Shown: in pieces, positions 8,107 through 16,940 of the stretch
Layout: the number at the start of each line of letters is the position of its first letter
How positions within the stretch are numbered: the first letter of the stretch is position 1
From: Acidobacteria bacterium RIFCSPLOWO2_12_FULL_68_19
GTDB lineage: Bacteria; Acidobacteriota; Vicinamibacteria; Vicinamibacterales; UBA2999
Reading direction: 5' to 3'
Assembly (NCBI GenBank): GCA_001767525.1
Contig: MELF01000047.1
Location: forward strand, 1-64,000
Length of the DNA: 64,000 nucleotides
Translations under genes and position numbers: made by a program
Notes under the pieces: generated by a model
What the model saw: only the letters and a program-made list of their open reading frames with translations
Database searches by the model: none
Told to the model about the DNA's origin: nothing

Positions 8107-9419
8107 GCGGCGTGCCGGAACGCGGTTCCGGCGACGAAGCCGGCAGCGATCGATTCCACGATGCCCTGGAACACCCAGCGGCCGTACCGCCCGGCCTGAT
8201 GGATCCCCTCACGCTCGAGTGCCGTAAGCGCCTGTTGCTTCCACGTGGAGCCCGGCCACGACCATGTGTAGGCCACGTCTATCCAAGTCGGGTCGACGAC
8301 TTCGGCCTGGTCGATGAAATTCCACGCGCGCAGTTCTCCCACTACGTCCTCACACAGCCTCGTGACCTCGGCCTCTGAAGGCCGTTGCCCCCCCGGATAC
8401 GCGCGCTCGACGTAAATGCTGACGCAATCGGTCATCTCCCTGCGATCGCGCGGCAGGAATCCGGCGTCCACGTTGCTGTAGAACCCGACTCGATGGAAGC
8501 CGCTGCGGCTCTTTGGCACGTAGATCCAGTGATCGGCCGGGCAGGCGAGGCCTTTCGTCGCCCCGATGTTGACCACCAGGACAGAGGTGTAGGGATCGCT
8601 CGGCGCGTCGAGCGAGATACCGGCGATTTCGCACATCGACGTCAGGGGCAACGTCGAGAGCACCTGCCGATACGCCACGGTGCTGCCGTCCGCGAATTCA
8701 ATGATGCGGCGCACGGTATCGATGCGGACGACGCGCTTCCCGAGTTTCAGATCGCACCGCTCGGCCATCCGGCCCGCCAGCACGTTCAGCCCCGCGTCGG
8801 GATAGACATAGGTCGTGTTGTATCCCACCGGCGGAACCCTATCGAGCGCCCCCCGAATTACCGCCGCCGTGGCAGCGGGCGATTTGTGACCGTCCTGGGG
8901 AGCAATCCGTGTCCAGAGACCGGCCGTATAGAGCTCGTGAAACGGGCCGAAGAATCGCTCCACCAGCGTCGGCCCGAAGCTCTGCTCGAGCCATGCGGCC
9001 AGAGTCGGGGTGGACCCGGTCCGTGCATGGACGATTTCGGTAATCGCCCGGACGGCCACCTCCCTGGGAAGGCACGAAAGGTGGTTCTGGAGCGGATACG
9101 GGACGTACAGGCCGTCGTCGGGAAAGAACACAGACGATCTGCGCTCGTAGCACCGCGTCGAGACGAGGGAATTGATGAAGCCCAGCACATGGGCATCGCC
9201 GCCGAACAACCAATGGCCGCCACCGTATTCGAATCGGTACGTTTCACCGTCTGGCGGCATGGATGGCAGGCGCTCGCGTGCCCCGGGCCGGATGTAATAC
9301 GACCCGCAGATGCCGCCTACGTATTCACGAGCCTCGAAGACCGGAAAGCCGGACGCGAGCCCGGCGGCAAGACCCGTCACGCCGGCGCCCAGGATGACCT
9401 TGCCGTTGGAAGACGACAT
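8103..9419 (-). CDS. FAD-dependent oxidoreductase, protoporphyrinogen-oxidase/UDP-galactopyranose-mutase-like
   Basis: The 438-residue enzyme begins with a dinucleotide-binding motif GAGVTG at 11-16, then FEAREYVGGICGSY and FRFEYGGGHWLFGG-like segments resembling the NAD(P)-binding_8 amine oxidase/UGM group. In surface polysaccharide clusters such proteins act like UDP-galactopyranose mutases or uncharacterised sugar oxidoreductases. The ATG at 9419 overlaps the upstream stop (TGATG); the longer in-frame extension to 9635 is rejected because it runs back through the 86-residue gene. Substrate is unknown. Confidence 0.75.
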   Translation of the reverse strand: MSSSNGKVILGAGVTGLAAGLASGFPVFEAREYVGGICGSYYIRPGARERLPSMPPDGETYRFEYGGGHWLFGGDAHVLGFINSLVSTRCYERRSSVFFPDDGLYVPYPLQNHLSCLPREVAVRAITEIVHARTGSTPTLAAWLEQSFGPTLVERFFGPFHELYTAGLWTRIAPQDGHKSPAATAAVIRGALDRVPPVGYNTTYVYPDAGLNVLAGRMAERCDLKLGKRVVRIDTVRRIIEFADGSTVAYRQVLSTLPLTSMCEIAGISLDAPSDPYTSVLVVNIGATKGLACPADHWIYVPKSRSGFHRVGFYSNVDAGFLPRDRREMTDCVSIYVERAYPGGQRPSEAEVTRLCEDVVGELRAWNFIDQAEVVDPTWIDVAYTWSWPGSTWKQQALTALEREGIHQAGRYGRWVFQGIVESIAAGFVAGTAFRHAA

Positions 9420-9679
9420 CAGCGCGGTGTTGTGCGGTTGACCGAGTCGAGCAGCTTCTCGAACAGTATGTCGATTTGTGCCCGGTAGACCGCGCGCTGC
9501 TCCACGTTGAAGCGGGACAGCTTTTCCGCCTTGTACAAGTACCGGCAATCGACGTTCTCGAATGCCTCCTTGCAGGCCTGGAACCGTCGATTGTCCCAGA
9601 TGCCGGTCAGCCGGTTCGCCTTCGAGAGTTGACACACGGCTTCTATGAAGGCCTCGATGATCTCCCGCGGCTCGTTCAC
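9419..9679 (-). CDS. Small hypothetical helical protein (86 aa)
   Basis: The sequence MNEPREIIEAFIEAVCQLS, then YKAEKLSRFNVEQRAVYRA, predicts an all-helical, charged protein with no signal peptide or membrane helix. It lies in tight overlap with the next small gene (ATGA at 9676-9679) and with the FAD enzyme downstream, so real translation is likely. I recognise no family. It may form a complex with the companion 88-residue protein or with the FAD enzyme. Confidence 0.65.
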   Translation of the reverse strand: MNEPREIIEAFIEAVCQLSKANRLTGIWDNRRFQACKEAFENVDCRYLYKAEKLSRFNVEQRAVYRAQIDILFEKLLDSVNRTTPR

Positions 9680-9942
9680 TGAAACGTCCTTTCTTCCTTC
9701 ATGTAGTCGTAGCGCCAGGTGACGAACGCGTCGAGCATAAATGCCGCGAGTTCCTGTTTGAGCGCCTCGATGATCTCATGCTGCACCGCCGTCTTGGCGC
9801 GCAGTCTCACGATCTCGTCGGCCCCGAGATTGTCGTGTTCGATCGCGTTTTCGAAATGGGCCAGCTTGACGTTCTCGATGCTGAGTCGATCGATGAGCGT
9901 GGACAGCGTGCTGAAGTTCGGGATCTTGTGTTCTGATGTCAT
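9676..9942 (-). CDS. Small hypothetical coiled-coil-like protein (88 aa)
   Basis: The predicted protein is one long helix with heptad-like spacing (STLIDRLSIENVKLAHFENAI, EIVRLRAKTAVQHEIIEALKQEL) and ends in a conserved-looking WRYDYMKEERTFQ tail. No export signal. It overlaps the 86-residue gene by four bases and follows the GT39-like gene after 15 bases. Probably a structural or adaptor subunit acting with its neighbour; function unknown. Confidence 0.65.
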   Translation of the reverse strand: MTSEHKIPNFSTLSTLIDRLSIENVKLAHFENAIEHDNLGADEIVRLRAKTAVQHEIIEALKQELAAFMLDAFVTWRYDYMKEERTFQ

Positions 9943-9957
9943 GAGGTTCCCACCAAT

Positions 9958-11325
9958 CTACCAAACACCGAGCGCGGCGAGCGCGCCGGCGCTGATTCGC
10001 CTCACCTGCTCGCCGTACAGTGCGGCAGCCACGTTGATGAGCAGAAACGCCGCAACGAGCGCTCTGGTAGCGGCTGGACGGCTGGCCTCTACCCCGGTGG
10101 CCACCGCCAGGCCGTAGCCGCCAAACACCAGCAGCAGCGGCTCGACGGACAGACGCAGCCGGGGACTGCCGTACAGCAGAAGCATCAGCGCCAATGCGGT
10201 GACGGCCGGCGCGGCCAGTAGCGCCAGCACACGGCCGTTGCGGCGCGCGAGCCACAGCCCGGCGACCGCGAACGGGACGGCAAACGCATAGGTGAAGTTG
10301 TACCAGCCGTCGCCGCCGAGCAACTCCCAGTCAAAAGGGCTCGCCGCGTAGAGCACCTTGAGGAGCACCAGGCGTGGGAGTTCCCCCGGATTCGCGAGCG
10401 CGTGGCGTAGCCCCTCCTGTGTCAGCGCACGGCTGGCCTCGGCTTCCGGAAGCCGCTGCGCCCGCGCGGTGAACGCATCCTCGGTGTGGACACCGAAGAT
10501 CTTACCTTGGGGCGGTAGGTACGAGGAGTACACGATGATGCCGACCTGCGTGGCGCCGGGAATGAGCTCTCCATGGACCTGGTAGTTACGCCACGTCCAC
10601 GGCACGAGCACCAGCGCGAAGGCAGCCGCGAGGGCGGCACCGGACCACAACCGACCCATTCCGTCAGTGCGTCGTCCGGCGGCCGCGACGGCCATGAGCT
10701 GCGCCGAAACCAGCGCCAAACCTGTCCCTTTGGTGAGCGTTGCCAGGCCGGACAGCACGCCCACGGAGGCGAACCAGGCGAGGCGGCCCCGCTCGATCGC
10801 CTGATCGAGCATCCAGACGCTGGCGACGATCAGGAAGGTCAGGAGGGTCTCGGTCAGCACGAGCTTCGTGGCCGAAAGCAGCCCCCACGAGAAGACCGTC
10901 AGGGCGCCGGTGAGCCACGCCGCCCGCTCGCCGAAGTACCGGCGTGCAAGGAGCGTGGCCAAGGTGCAGGTGCCGGCGTCCAGAATCGCCTGCACAATCC
11001 GCACGGGGCCGTCAACGGGACCGAACACCGCGTACAACACCGCCAGGAAGAGCGGATAGAAGGGCGGACGCATGGACGTCGGCACCCCCGTCTCCGAGAC
11101 GTACCCGTGGCCCGCCAGCAGCTCGCTCGCCAGCCTGCGGTACTCGTCCGAGTCGAGCGGAATCTCCGTCGGGATGTCCAGGGACTGAAACGCCAGTCTC
11201 GCGACCACGGCGACGCCAAAGACGGCCAGCGGCATGCGGAGGTCCGCTCGAACGAGACGCTCCCGGCCACCCGGTGTCGGCCATGCGCCGGACTCGGAAC
11301 CACGCGCGGCGAGATCGGTGCTCAC
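9958..11325 (-). CDS. Membrane glycosyltransferase, GT39/ArnT-like
   Basis: This 455-residue protein has about 10-12 hydrophobic segments. The first periplasmic loop carries the acidic pair LDSDEYRRLASELLAGHGY followed by SMRPPFYPLFLA, the hallmark of dolichyl/undecaprenyl-phosphate-sugar-using PMT_2 enzymes. It would transfer a sugar from a lipid carrier on the outer face of the inner membrane. The start is GTG at 11325, chosen because it overlaps the stop of the deacetylase (GTGA); the residues added by a start at 11361 are inside that gene. Confidence 0.8.
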   Translation of the reverse strand: MSTDLAARGSESGAWPTPGGRERLVRADLRMPLAVFGVAVVARLAFQSLDIPTEIPLDSDEYRRLASELLAGHGYVSETGVPTSMRPPFYPLFLAVLYAVFGPVDGPVRIVQAILDAGTCTLATLLARRYFGERAAWLTGALTVFSWGLLSATKLVLTETLLTFLIVASVWMLDQAIERGRLAWFASVGVLSGLATLTKGTGLALVSAQLMAVAAAGRRTDGMGRLWSGAALAAAFALVLVPWTWRNYQVHGELIPGATQVGIIVYSSYLPPQGKIFGVHTEDAFTARAQRLPEAEASRALTQEGLRHALANPGELPRLVLLKVLYAASPFDWELLGGDGWYNFTYAFAVPFAVAGLWLARRNGRVLALLAAPAVTALALMLLLYGSPRLRLSVEPLLLVFGGYGLAVATGVEASRPAATRALVAAFLLINVAAALYGEQVRRISAGALAALGVW

Positions 11326-12101
11326 GGGAGCGGCCCCAGGTCCTGCCAGTGCGCCAGCCAATCGTATTTTCCACGCAGCTTCCAGTGAAAGTCCCGAAGG
11401 CTGTCCCTGCCGGCCACCTCGGTGCGATGCACGGCGTAGCGGGATCCGGGGCTCCGATTGAGCCCGTAGCGGCTCGTGCAGGCGAGCTCGTACCCCGCGC
11501 GTTCAACGGCACGCCGGACGCGGCGGTCGTGTCGGCCGAAGGGATAGCTGAAGCTCGTGACCGCGCGGCCGATCCGTCGCTCGAGCAGCAGCTTCGCTTC
11601 CGAAATCTCCCAGGCGAGCCGCGCATCCGCGCACCTTCTCAGGTCCAGATGCGTGGTCGAATGCGCGCCCACCGCGAACTCGTGGTGGTCGGCCAGCGCA
11701 GCCAGATCTCCCCAGGTGAGGTATGCCCACTCCTCCCAGTACGCCGCTGGCGACTGCACGCCGTCGAGAAAGCGGGGCACGACAAAGAACGTGGCCGGAA
11801 ACCCGAAGTCCTTCAGCACGGCCGCCGCCCATGCCACCGTTCGATACCCATCGTCGAACGTAATCGCCACCGGGAGACGCCCATTGTCAGGCTGCGGGTG
11901 GAACACCGCGTCGAGCGGGACCACCGCGTACGCGTCGTCGCGCAGCACGGCCATCTGGTCGAGAAACTGGCGGCGCGAGACGCGGAGCGACAGACAGTCG
12001 GCCGGATGGGGATCGTCAATGGCGTGGTAGAGCAGTACTCGCACGCCACCGGAGCGTCCGGGCGCCGCGCGCCCGATCACGCGACGGAGGGCGTGTTTCA
12101 T
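11322..12101 (-). CDS. Polysaccharide deacetylase (NodB/CE4 family)
   Basis: This 259-residue protein has VLLYHAIDD near the start, the metal-binding AITFDDGY motif, the histidine pair in AVGAHSTTHLDL and the SFSYPFGRHD motif, all CE4 hallmarks. It removes N-acetyl groups from glycans or lipid-linked sugars using a divalent metal. No signal peptide is clear, so it may act in the cytoplasm or through a non-classical N-terminus. The ATG at 12101 is used. It lies between FemAB-like and GT39 genes. Confidence 0.85.
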   Translation of the reverse strand: MKHALRRVIGRAAPGRSGGVRVLLYHAIDDPHPADCLSLRVSRRQFLDQMAVLRDDAYAVVPLDAVFHPQPDNGRLPVAITFDDGYRTVAWAAAVLKDFGFPATFFVVPRFLDGVQSPAAYWEEWAYLTWGDLAALADHHEFAVGAHSTTHLDLRRCADARLAWEISEAKLLLERRIGRAVTSFSYPFGRHDRRVRRAVERAGYELACTSRYGLNRSPGSRYAVHRTEVAGRDSLRDFHWKLRGKYDWLAHWQDLGPLP

Positions 12102-12123
12102 GGGTCGGACGCTCGGCGAACGG

Positions 12124-13125
12124 TCATGGAAGTGCCGCTGTCGAGCGGTTCCGCGCCACGAGATCGATGACGTGCCGGAAGGCGGCGAACGTGCTCCACT
12201 GCCATTCGCCAAGCCACTCGACCTCCTCCGCGCCGGTCCATCGCTTGAAGTCCGCCACGCCAGGCGCGTTCGCCGGATCGATCCCCGCCAAATCGTAATG
12301 GGTGACATTCAGACGCCGGCAGTGCTGCACGAGCGTCCATAAGGCCGCGAAGGACGCACCGGTACGGCGGCCTTCGGGCGAGGTCGCGGCGAGCAGCTCC
12401 CAGGCACGCTGGCCGTGAATGCCGCAGGAATGAAATGCGACCAGCTCCCCGCGCGGATTCCTGCACCCGTAGACGAAGATCCGGTGCTCGAGCGCCTCGA
12501 ACAGCGCCGCAATCTCCGAGTTCCGGACCGGCGCAGGCACGCCTTTCGAGGCGTTCATCGCGCGACAGAGGGCCGCCAGCTCGTCGATCGGCGGATCGAC
12601 GAGCTGCTCGACACGCAGGTCGCTCTTCTGCGCCTGCCGAAGACTGTACCGCCAGTTGCGATTCAACCCGGCGAGCAGCTGATCCTCCGACTGGTTGAGA
12701 TTCCACACCGCGGTCACGTTCGCCCCAAGCGTGCGCACCGGCCGCGACCACCCGTTCGACTCCAGGTACCGGCCCTCCTCGGCCGTCTTCGCGCGAAAGA
12801 AACTGGAGCGGCAGTAGACCGCGCGCGCCCTCAACAGCGACGTGAGCTGGCGCATCGACTGACGGCTACACAGCTCCAGCGCTCCGACAGGGCCGCCCGG
12901 GCACCAGACCACGGCGGCGCCGAGTGGATACGCACGGACGAGCGCCTGCAACATGCCCGCGACGGTGCCGTTGGCAATGGCCTGGAAGTAATGAGGATTC
13001 CAGCCACGGGCGCGCTTGTACTGTCCCCACGGGAACGACTGATACAGGCTGTGGCCGGCGAAACGCAGGAGCTGCGCGTCCCACGTCGCCTCCGCCTGCT
13101 CGGCCGACAGTCTGGCCCACGTCAC
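12124..13125 (-). CDS. FemAB/GNAT-like aminoacyl- or acyltransferase
   Basis: The 333-residue protein resembles the FemAB-like GNAT fold (Acetyltransf_6): LYQSFPWGQYKRARGW near the start, LNRNWRYSLRQAQKS in the middle and VAFHSCGIHGQRAWELLAATSP plus HYDLAGIDPANAPGVADFKRWTG near the end, the last matching the Fem tail YDfxG...gvyrFKxgFg. FemAB proteins add amino acids from aminoacyl-tRNA to muropeptides; relatives in polysaccharide loci decorate glycans. The start is GTG 13125, overlapping the aminotransferase stop (GTGA). Confidence 0.75.
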   Translation of the reverse strand: MTWARLSAEQAEATWDAQLLRFAGHSLYQSFPWGQYKRARGWNPHYFQAIANGTVAGMLQALVRAYPLGAAVVWCPGGPVGALELCSRQSMRQLTSLLRARAVYCRSSFFRAKTAEEGRYLESNGWSRPVRTLGANVTAVWNLNQSEDQLLAGLNRNWRYSLRQAQKSDLRVEQLVDPPIDELAALCRAMNASKGVPAPVRNSEIAALFEALEHRIFVYGCRNPRGELVAFHSCGIHGQRAWELLAATSPEGRRTGASFAALWTLVQHCRRLNVTHYDLAGIDPANAPGVADFKRWTGAEEVEWLGEWQWSTFAAFRHVIDLVARNRSTAALP

Positions 13126-14195
13126 CACAGGAACGGCACGACCATGAGGTGACGATAGTGCTCGGGCGCGGCGGATGCGACGGCCTCCGGAAGGTCCGGC
13201 CACCGCAGGAGCGGCAGGCCGTGCCGCGCCAGGCGCGCCGTGATGTCGGGCACCCGCGACGGAGCCGCGAACACCGGGTACCCGTAGGGCACGACATGCG
13301 GCGGGAGGCGTGGATACACTGGAACGGCGTCAGCGGCCTCGAGAATTCGACTGGCCAGCCCGTACAGCGCGCGCCGCCGCTCGGACTCGAGCGCCGGATC
13401 GGCAGCCGTGATGTGGCGCGATACGAACGCGGGAGGATCCGGCGCGATCGGAATTCGTGTTTCGTCGTCGCGATGACTGGAGCCGGTCGATTCGGGGACG
13501 AACGACTGCCGCACGCGCCGGATGGCCGAAATCGCGGCGGCCGCCCGAACGGGGCCGAGACGGCCCGCCACCCGCCGGCACGCCTGCTTCGTGTGATGCC
13601 GGAGAAGGACGCGGCGAACCGGCCGAACAGGTGCGGCAGGCGGCATCTCCTGCCGGCGGCGCAGCACGAGCGCGCCTCCACCGGGCACGGCGATGGTCTT
13701 TCGGAAGCTGAACACACCCGCATCGCCCCGACTGCCAAGCCACTGGCCGCTCTCATCCCGGCTCAACAGGCCGTGGGCGTTATCTTCGATGAGCGCAGCC
13801 CCCGTGCGGGCACAGTATTGGCGGAATGTGTCGAGTTCCTGGGGGAAGCCGAAGTAGTTCACGGCCACAACCGCCTTTGCCGAACGGCCGCCGTCGGCCG
13901 CCAGCACCGCGCCCAACTGAGAGGTGACGTGGTAGAAGGCGGGGCTCGCACCCAGCACGCTGATCGCCGCCAGCACCTCTCTGCACACCAGCCCGGGCAC
14001 CAGTACCGGGTCACCGGGCCCCACGCCAGACGCGCGGAGCGCATCGACCAGAGCCCAGCGGGCCAGCGAGTAGTACCGCGTGGCGCCTTCGGGAAGCACC
14101 TCGCTCAACATCCATGCCCGGCGGGCTCGAGGCGGATCGTAGATTGTGCAGACGAGCGCCGCGTCAGCGGCGGGCAGCAATGCGTCGCCGATCAT
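13122..14195 (-). CDS. DegT/DnrJ/EryC1-family aminotransferase-like protein
   Basis: In this 357-residue protein the PLP-lysine segment GVFSFRKTIAVPGGGALVL matches the DegT family, preceded by the PLP-aspartate-like ALIEDNAHGLLS. The family transaminates keto-sugars on nucleotide carriers. The middle (about 190-270) is unusually arginine-rich and unconserved, so the substrate may differ from standard sugar aminotransferases. The ATG at 14195 overlaps the upstream methyltransferase stop (ATGA). Confidence 0.78.
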   Translation of the reverse strand: MIGDALLPAADAALVCTIYDPPRARRAWMLSEVLPEGATRYYSLARWALVDALRASGVGPGDPVLVPGLVCREVLAAISVLGASPAFYHVTSQLGAVLAADGGRSAKAVVAVNYFGFPQELDTFRQYCARTGAALIEDNAHGLLSRDESGQWLGSRGDAGVFSFRKTIAVPGGGALVLRRRQEMPPAAPVRPVRRVLLRHHTKQACRRVAGRLGPVRAAAAISAIRRVRQSFVPESTGSSHRDDETRIPIAPDPPAFVSRHITAADPALESERRRALYGLASRILEAADAVPVYPRLPPHVVPYGYPVFAAPSRVPDITARLARHGLPLLRWPDLPEAVASAAPEHYRHLMVVPFLW

Positions 14196-15073
14196 GACTG
14201 CTTGCGCGTGTGGTACGAGCGCTGGCGCGCCACCCACGACAGCAGGGGCATCGACCCGGATAGGCGTGCGTCGAGCGCCCCGATTCGAGAGCGCGCACTG
14301 CCGGTATACGCTCGGAGATCCGGATGAAACAGAATTTCCGTATATCGGCTGACCACGGGCGACCCAAACACGCGAGCGACGGTCGCCGCCATGTCCGCGG
14401 ATGCACGCGCGAGATAGAAGCTCCCGGCAATCCGGCCCTGCCGATGGTACCGACGGCGCATCAATCGGTACGCCGCCTCGACCATCGGAGCCCGGTTCAG
14501 CCAGTACGCCGCGAACTCCCCGCCAGGCTTCAGGACGCGATCCGCTTCCGTCAGCGCCGCCTGGAGGCCGGGGATGTGCTGAAGCGCCTGTACAGACCAG
14601 TACCCGTCGAAGCTGGACGGAGGAAAAGGCAACGTCGTCGCCTCGGCATGAACCAGGAAGACCCGCGCGTCCACGACGGAGCCGAGGAGACGCGCAGCGA
14701 CCGCCAGGTTCGCGCGCACGAAATCCACGAGCACGACGCCGACGTCTGGCCGCTCGACCCCGAGATGCCGCCAGTGCCACCCCCATCCGCCGCCGACGTC
14801 CACGATAACGCCGTGCCTGGGGATGCGCGCGAGGAACCATCGCACCTCGGCGTCCATCACCGGGATGGAATGATGGCGGCCGACCTGCTCCAGCAGGTGT
14901 CCACCGCTGCGCTCGGCCACGGCCTCGCGGAGCCGAATTTCGTCGGCTTGGGCGACCGCGGTTGTCATCCGGCCGGAGTAGATTCCGTCCGTCGCCCGTT
15001 CCAGTTCACTGAGAATGGTCGCGATCCGAGGGCGAACGTCAACGGTTGTTGTCACCTCAGGGACTTGCTTCAC
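14192..15073 (-). CDS. Class I SAM-dependent methyltransferase
   Basis: Motif I VIVDVGGGWGWHW is followed by VVLVDFVRANL, SFDGYWSVQALQHIP and LKPGGEFAAYWLN, a complete Methyltransf_11 set in a 293-residue protein. The C-terminal 80 residues are basic. GTG 15073 is chosen as start because it overlaps the GT2 stop (GTGA). A sugar O- or C-methylation is likely; the substrate cannot be read. Confidence 0.82.
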   Translation of the reverse strand: MKQVPEVTTTVDVRPRIATILSELERATDGIYSGRMTTAVAQADEIRLREAVAERSGGHLLEQVGRHHSIPVMDAEVRWFLARIPRHGVIVDVGGGWGWHWRHLGVERPDVGVVLVDFVRANLAVAARLLGSVVDARVFLVHAEATTLPFPPSSFDGYWSVQALQHIPGLQAALTEADRVLKPGGEFAAYWLNRAPMVEAAYRLMRRRYHRQGRIAGSFYLARASADMAATVARVFGSPVVSRYTEILFHPDLRAYTGSARSRIGALDARLSGSMPLLSWVARQRSYHTRKQS

Positions 15074-16008
15074 CGACGAAGCACCGCGGCGCACAGCCGG
15101 CGGGTGGCGACGGTCACCCACATCAGCGCCACGGCCACATTGCGCGGCTCAAGTGCATAGGTCCGCAGCATGCGGCCGACGAACGCCCGCTGATCGCGCG
15201 GAACCTCGCGGTACGCGATCAGCTGCCGCGCCGCGGAACGATAGACGCGCGCGAGCCGGCGCCGCGCCCGCAGTCGGGCTGCCAGGGTGGAATTCGACGC
15301 ACAGTACGCGTTCAGATGCGTCCGCAGCATGCTCTCGAGCGCCACATGGTGAAACACGACACGGCGTGACGCGGACTGCTCCGTCAGCACGTACTCCCCG
15401 AGCACACGATCGAGAAAGCGGATCCGCCCATGGCGGCTGAACCGGATCCAGAAATCGTAGTCCTCGACGGTGAGGTACTCGGGCCGCTCGTCGAACCCGC
15501 CGATTTCCAGCGCCTTGCCTCGCTTCAGTGTGGTCGCGGAGGGAGAAAGCAGATTGCCTTCGAACAGCAGCGCGTCATAGAGAATCCCGCGTGGCAGCCG
15601 TCGATGCGATACTCGCAGCACCCGGCCGTCGCGTGTGATGTTCTCGTCGTGACAGACGAGATCGGCCTCGGGGTGCTGGCGGAATTCAGCCATGACAGTG
15701 GCCAGCTTGGCCGGATACCAGAGATCGTCCGCGTCCAGAAGCGCAACGTATTCACCGCCGGCCTCCCGCATGCCGGCGTTGCGCGCTGCCGCCATTCCCC
15801 GATTGTCCTGCCGGAGAATGCGTCCTCGCATCCCATGCTGTGCGAAGCAGCTCCTGACCACCTCGCTCGTGGCGTCCGCAGAGCCGTCGTCGACGACGAT
15901 GGTCTCGTAGGCAGTGAAAGTCTGGGAGCGGACGCTCTCGAGCGTTCGAGCGATGATGGCCGCGGCGTTGTACGCCGGAATGACGACGGAGACGACGACG
16001 TCGGTCAT
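15070..16008 (-). CDS. Glycosyltransferase family 2
   Basis: This 312-residue protein starts VSVVIPAYNAAAIIARTLESVRSQ, has IVVDDGSAD, the DXD-type LLDADDLW and the GT-A tail motif EDYDFWIRFSRHG. It has no membrane helices except a weak hydrophobic C-terminus. GT-A GT2 enzymes add one sugar from a nucleotide donor to a growing lipid-linked oligosaccharide at the cytoplasmic face. The start is ATG 16008, overlapping the 2-hydroxyacid dehydrogenase stop. Confidence 0.88.
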   Translation of the reverse strand: MTDVVVSVVIPAYNAAAIIARTLESVRSQTFTAYETIVVDDGSADATSEVVRSCFAQHGMRGRILRQDNRGMAAARNAGMREAGGEYVALLDADDLWYPAKLATVMAEFRQHPEADLVCHDENITRDGRVLRVSHRRLPRGILYDALLFEGNLLSPSATTLKRGKALEIGGFDERPEYLTVEDYDFWIRFSRHGRIRFLDRVLGEYVLTEQSASRRVVFHHVALESMLRTHLNAYCASNSTLAARLRARRRLARVYRSAARQLIAYREVPRDQRAFVGRMLRTYALEPRNVAVALMWVTVATRRLCAAVLRR

Positions 16009-16937
16009 CCTCGGCTGCGGGCTCTCATCGCGTCTGCGCGCTCGAGCGCGTCGAGCAGGTTCTCGACGGCTTCCATCTCCATCCGGCGCCGGCACTCGAC
16101 GGTAAACGACCCGACATGCGGCGTGAGCAGCACCTGGGGATATCGCGTCAGCGGGCCGGAGTAGGGCTCCTCGTCGAACGTGTCGATCCACGCTCCCGCG
16201 ACGTGCTCCGAGTCCAGAGCCTCACAGAGCGCCCCTTCATCCAGCAGACCGCCGCGACCACAGTTCAGCACGAGAACCCCCGGCTTCAGACGGAGCAACT
16301 CGGTTCTGCCAAGAATGGTGTCGTCTCCCGAGGTGTGCAGCGTGACGATGTCCGCGCACAGAAGGGCGTCGGGAAGGCTCGCGAGTTCGATCGGCGAATC
16401 GACCCTGTCGACGTGCGGATCCACCGCGATGACTCGCGCGCCGAACGCCAGCAGCAACCTCGCAACTCGCCGGCCGACCCGACCGAAGCCGACGATGGCG
16501 ACGACCCGACCCTCGATCTGCGCACCGGGGACGCGGGTCCACCGGCCGTCGTGCAGATCGGCGTTCATCGGCACAATCCGGCGAAGCAGTGCCAGCATCG
16601 CCGCGATCGTCAGCTCGGCCACGGCGGCGGTGGGCGCATCGGGCGTGTTCCGCACGACGATGCCCAGTCGCTGCGCGGCGTCGAGATCCACGTTGGACAT
16701 TCCGACGCCGCAGCGTGAAATCGCGCGCAGCTCCGACCGCTCCAGCACCGTGCGGCCCAGTGGCTCGAGGCCGGCGACCAGTCCTATGACGCCGGGCAGG
16801 AGCTCGACAAGCTCTCGCTCCGCGAGCTTTCGCCCGAACGGATTCTGGCGAACGTCGTAGCCGGCGTCCCGGAGCCGCTCGAGCGGCGCTGCGTCGACGA
16901 CGCCGAACGACGATGGCCCGATGAGAATCTGCGGCAT
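16005..16937 (-). CDS. D-isomer-specific 2-hydroxyacid dehydrogenase
   Basis: The 310-residue protein has the family's NAD motif GFGRVGRRVARLL, the catalytic Arg in LNCGRGGLLDEG, Glu in DTFDEEPY and His in LTPHVGSF. Such enzymes reduce 2-keto acids or oxidise 2-hydroxy acids such as phosphoglycerate. In this locus it may feed or remove a 2-keto acid used by the HpcH aldolase two genes upstream, which is inference. ATG 16937 is used; four bases separate it from the methyltransferase stop. Confidence 0.85.
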   Translation of the reverse strand: MPQILIGPSSFGVVDAAPLERLRDAGYDVRQNPFGRKLAERELVELLPGVIGLVAGLEPLGRTVLERSELRAISRCGVGMSNVDLDAAQRLGIVVRNTPDAPTAAVAELTIAAMLALLRRIVPMNADLHDGRWTRVPGAQIEGRVVAIVGFGRVGRRVARLLLAFGARVIAVDPHVDRVDSPIELASLPDALLCADIVTLHTSGDDTILGRTELLRLKPGVLVLNCGRGGLLDEGALCEALDSEHVAGAWIDTFDEEPYSGPLTRYPQVLLTPHVGSFTVECRRRMEMEAVENLLDALERADAMRARSRG

Positions 16938-16940
16938 GGA

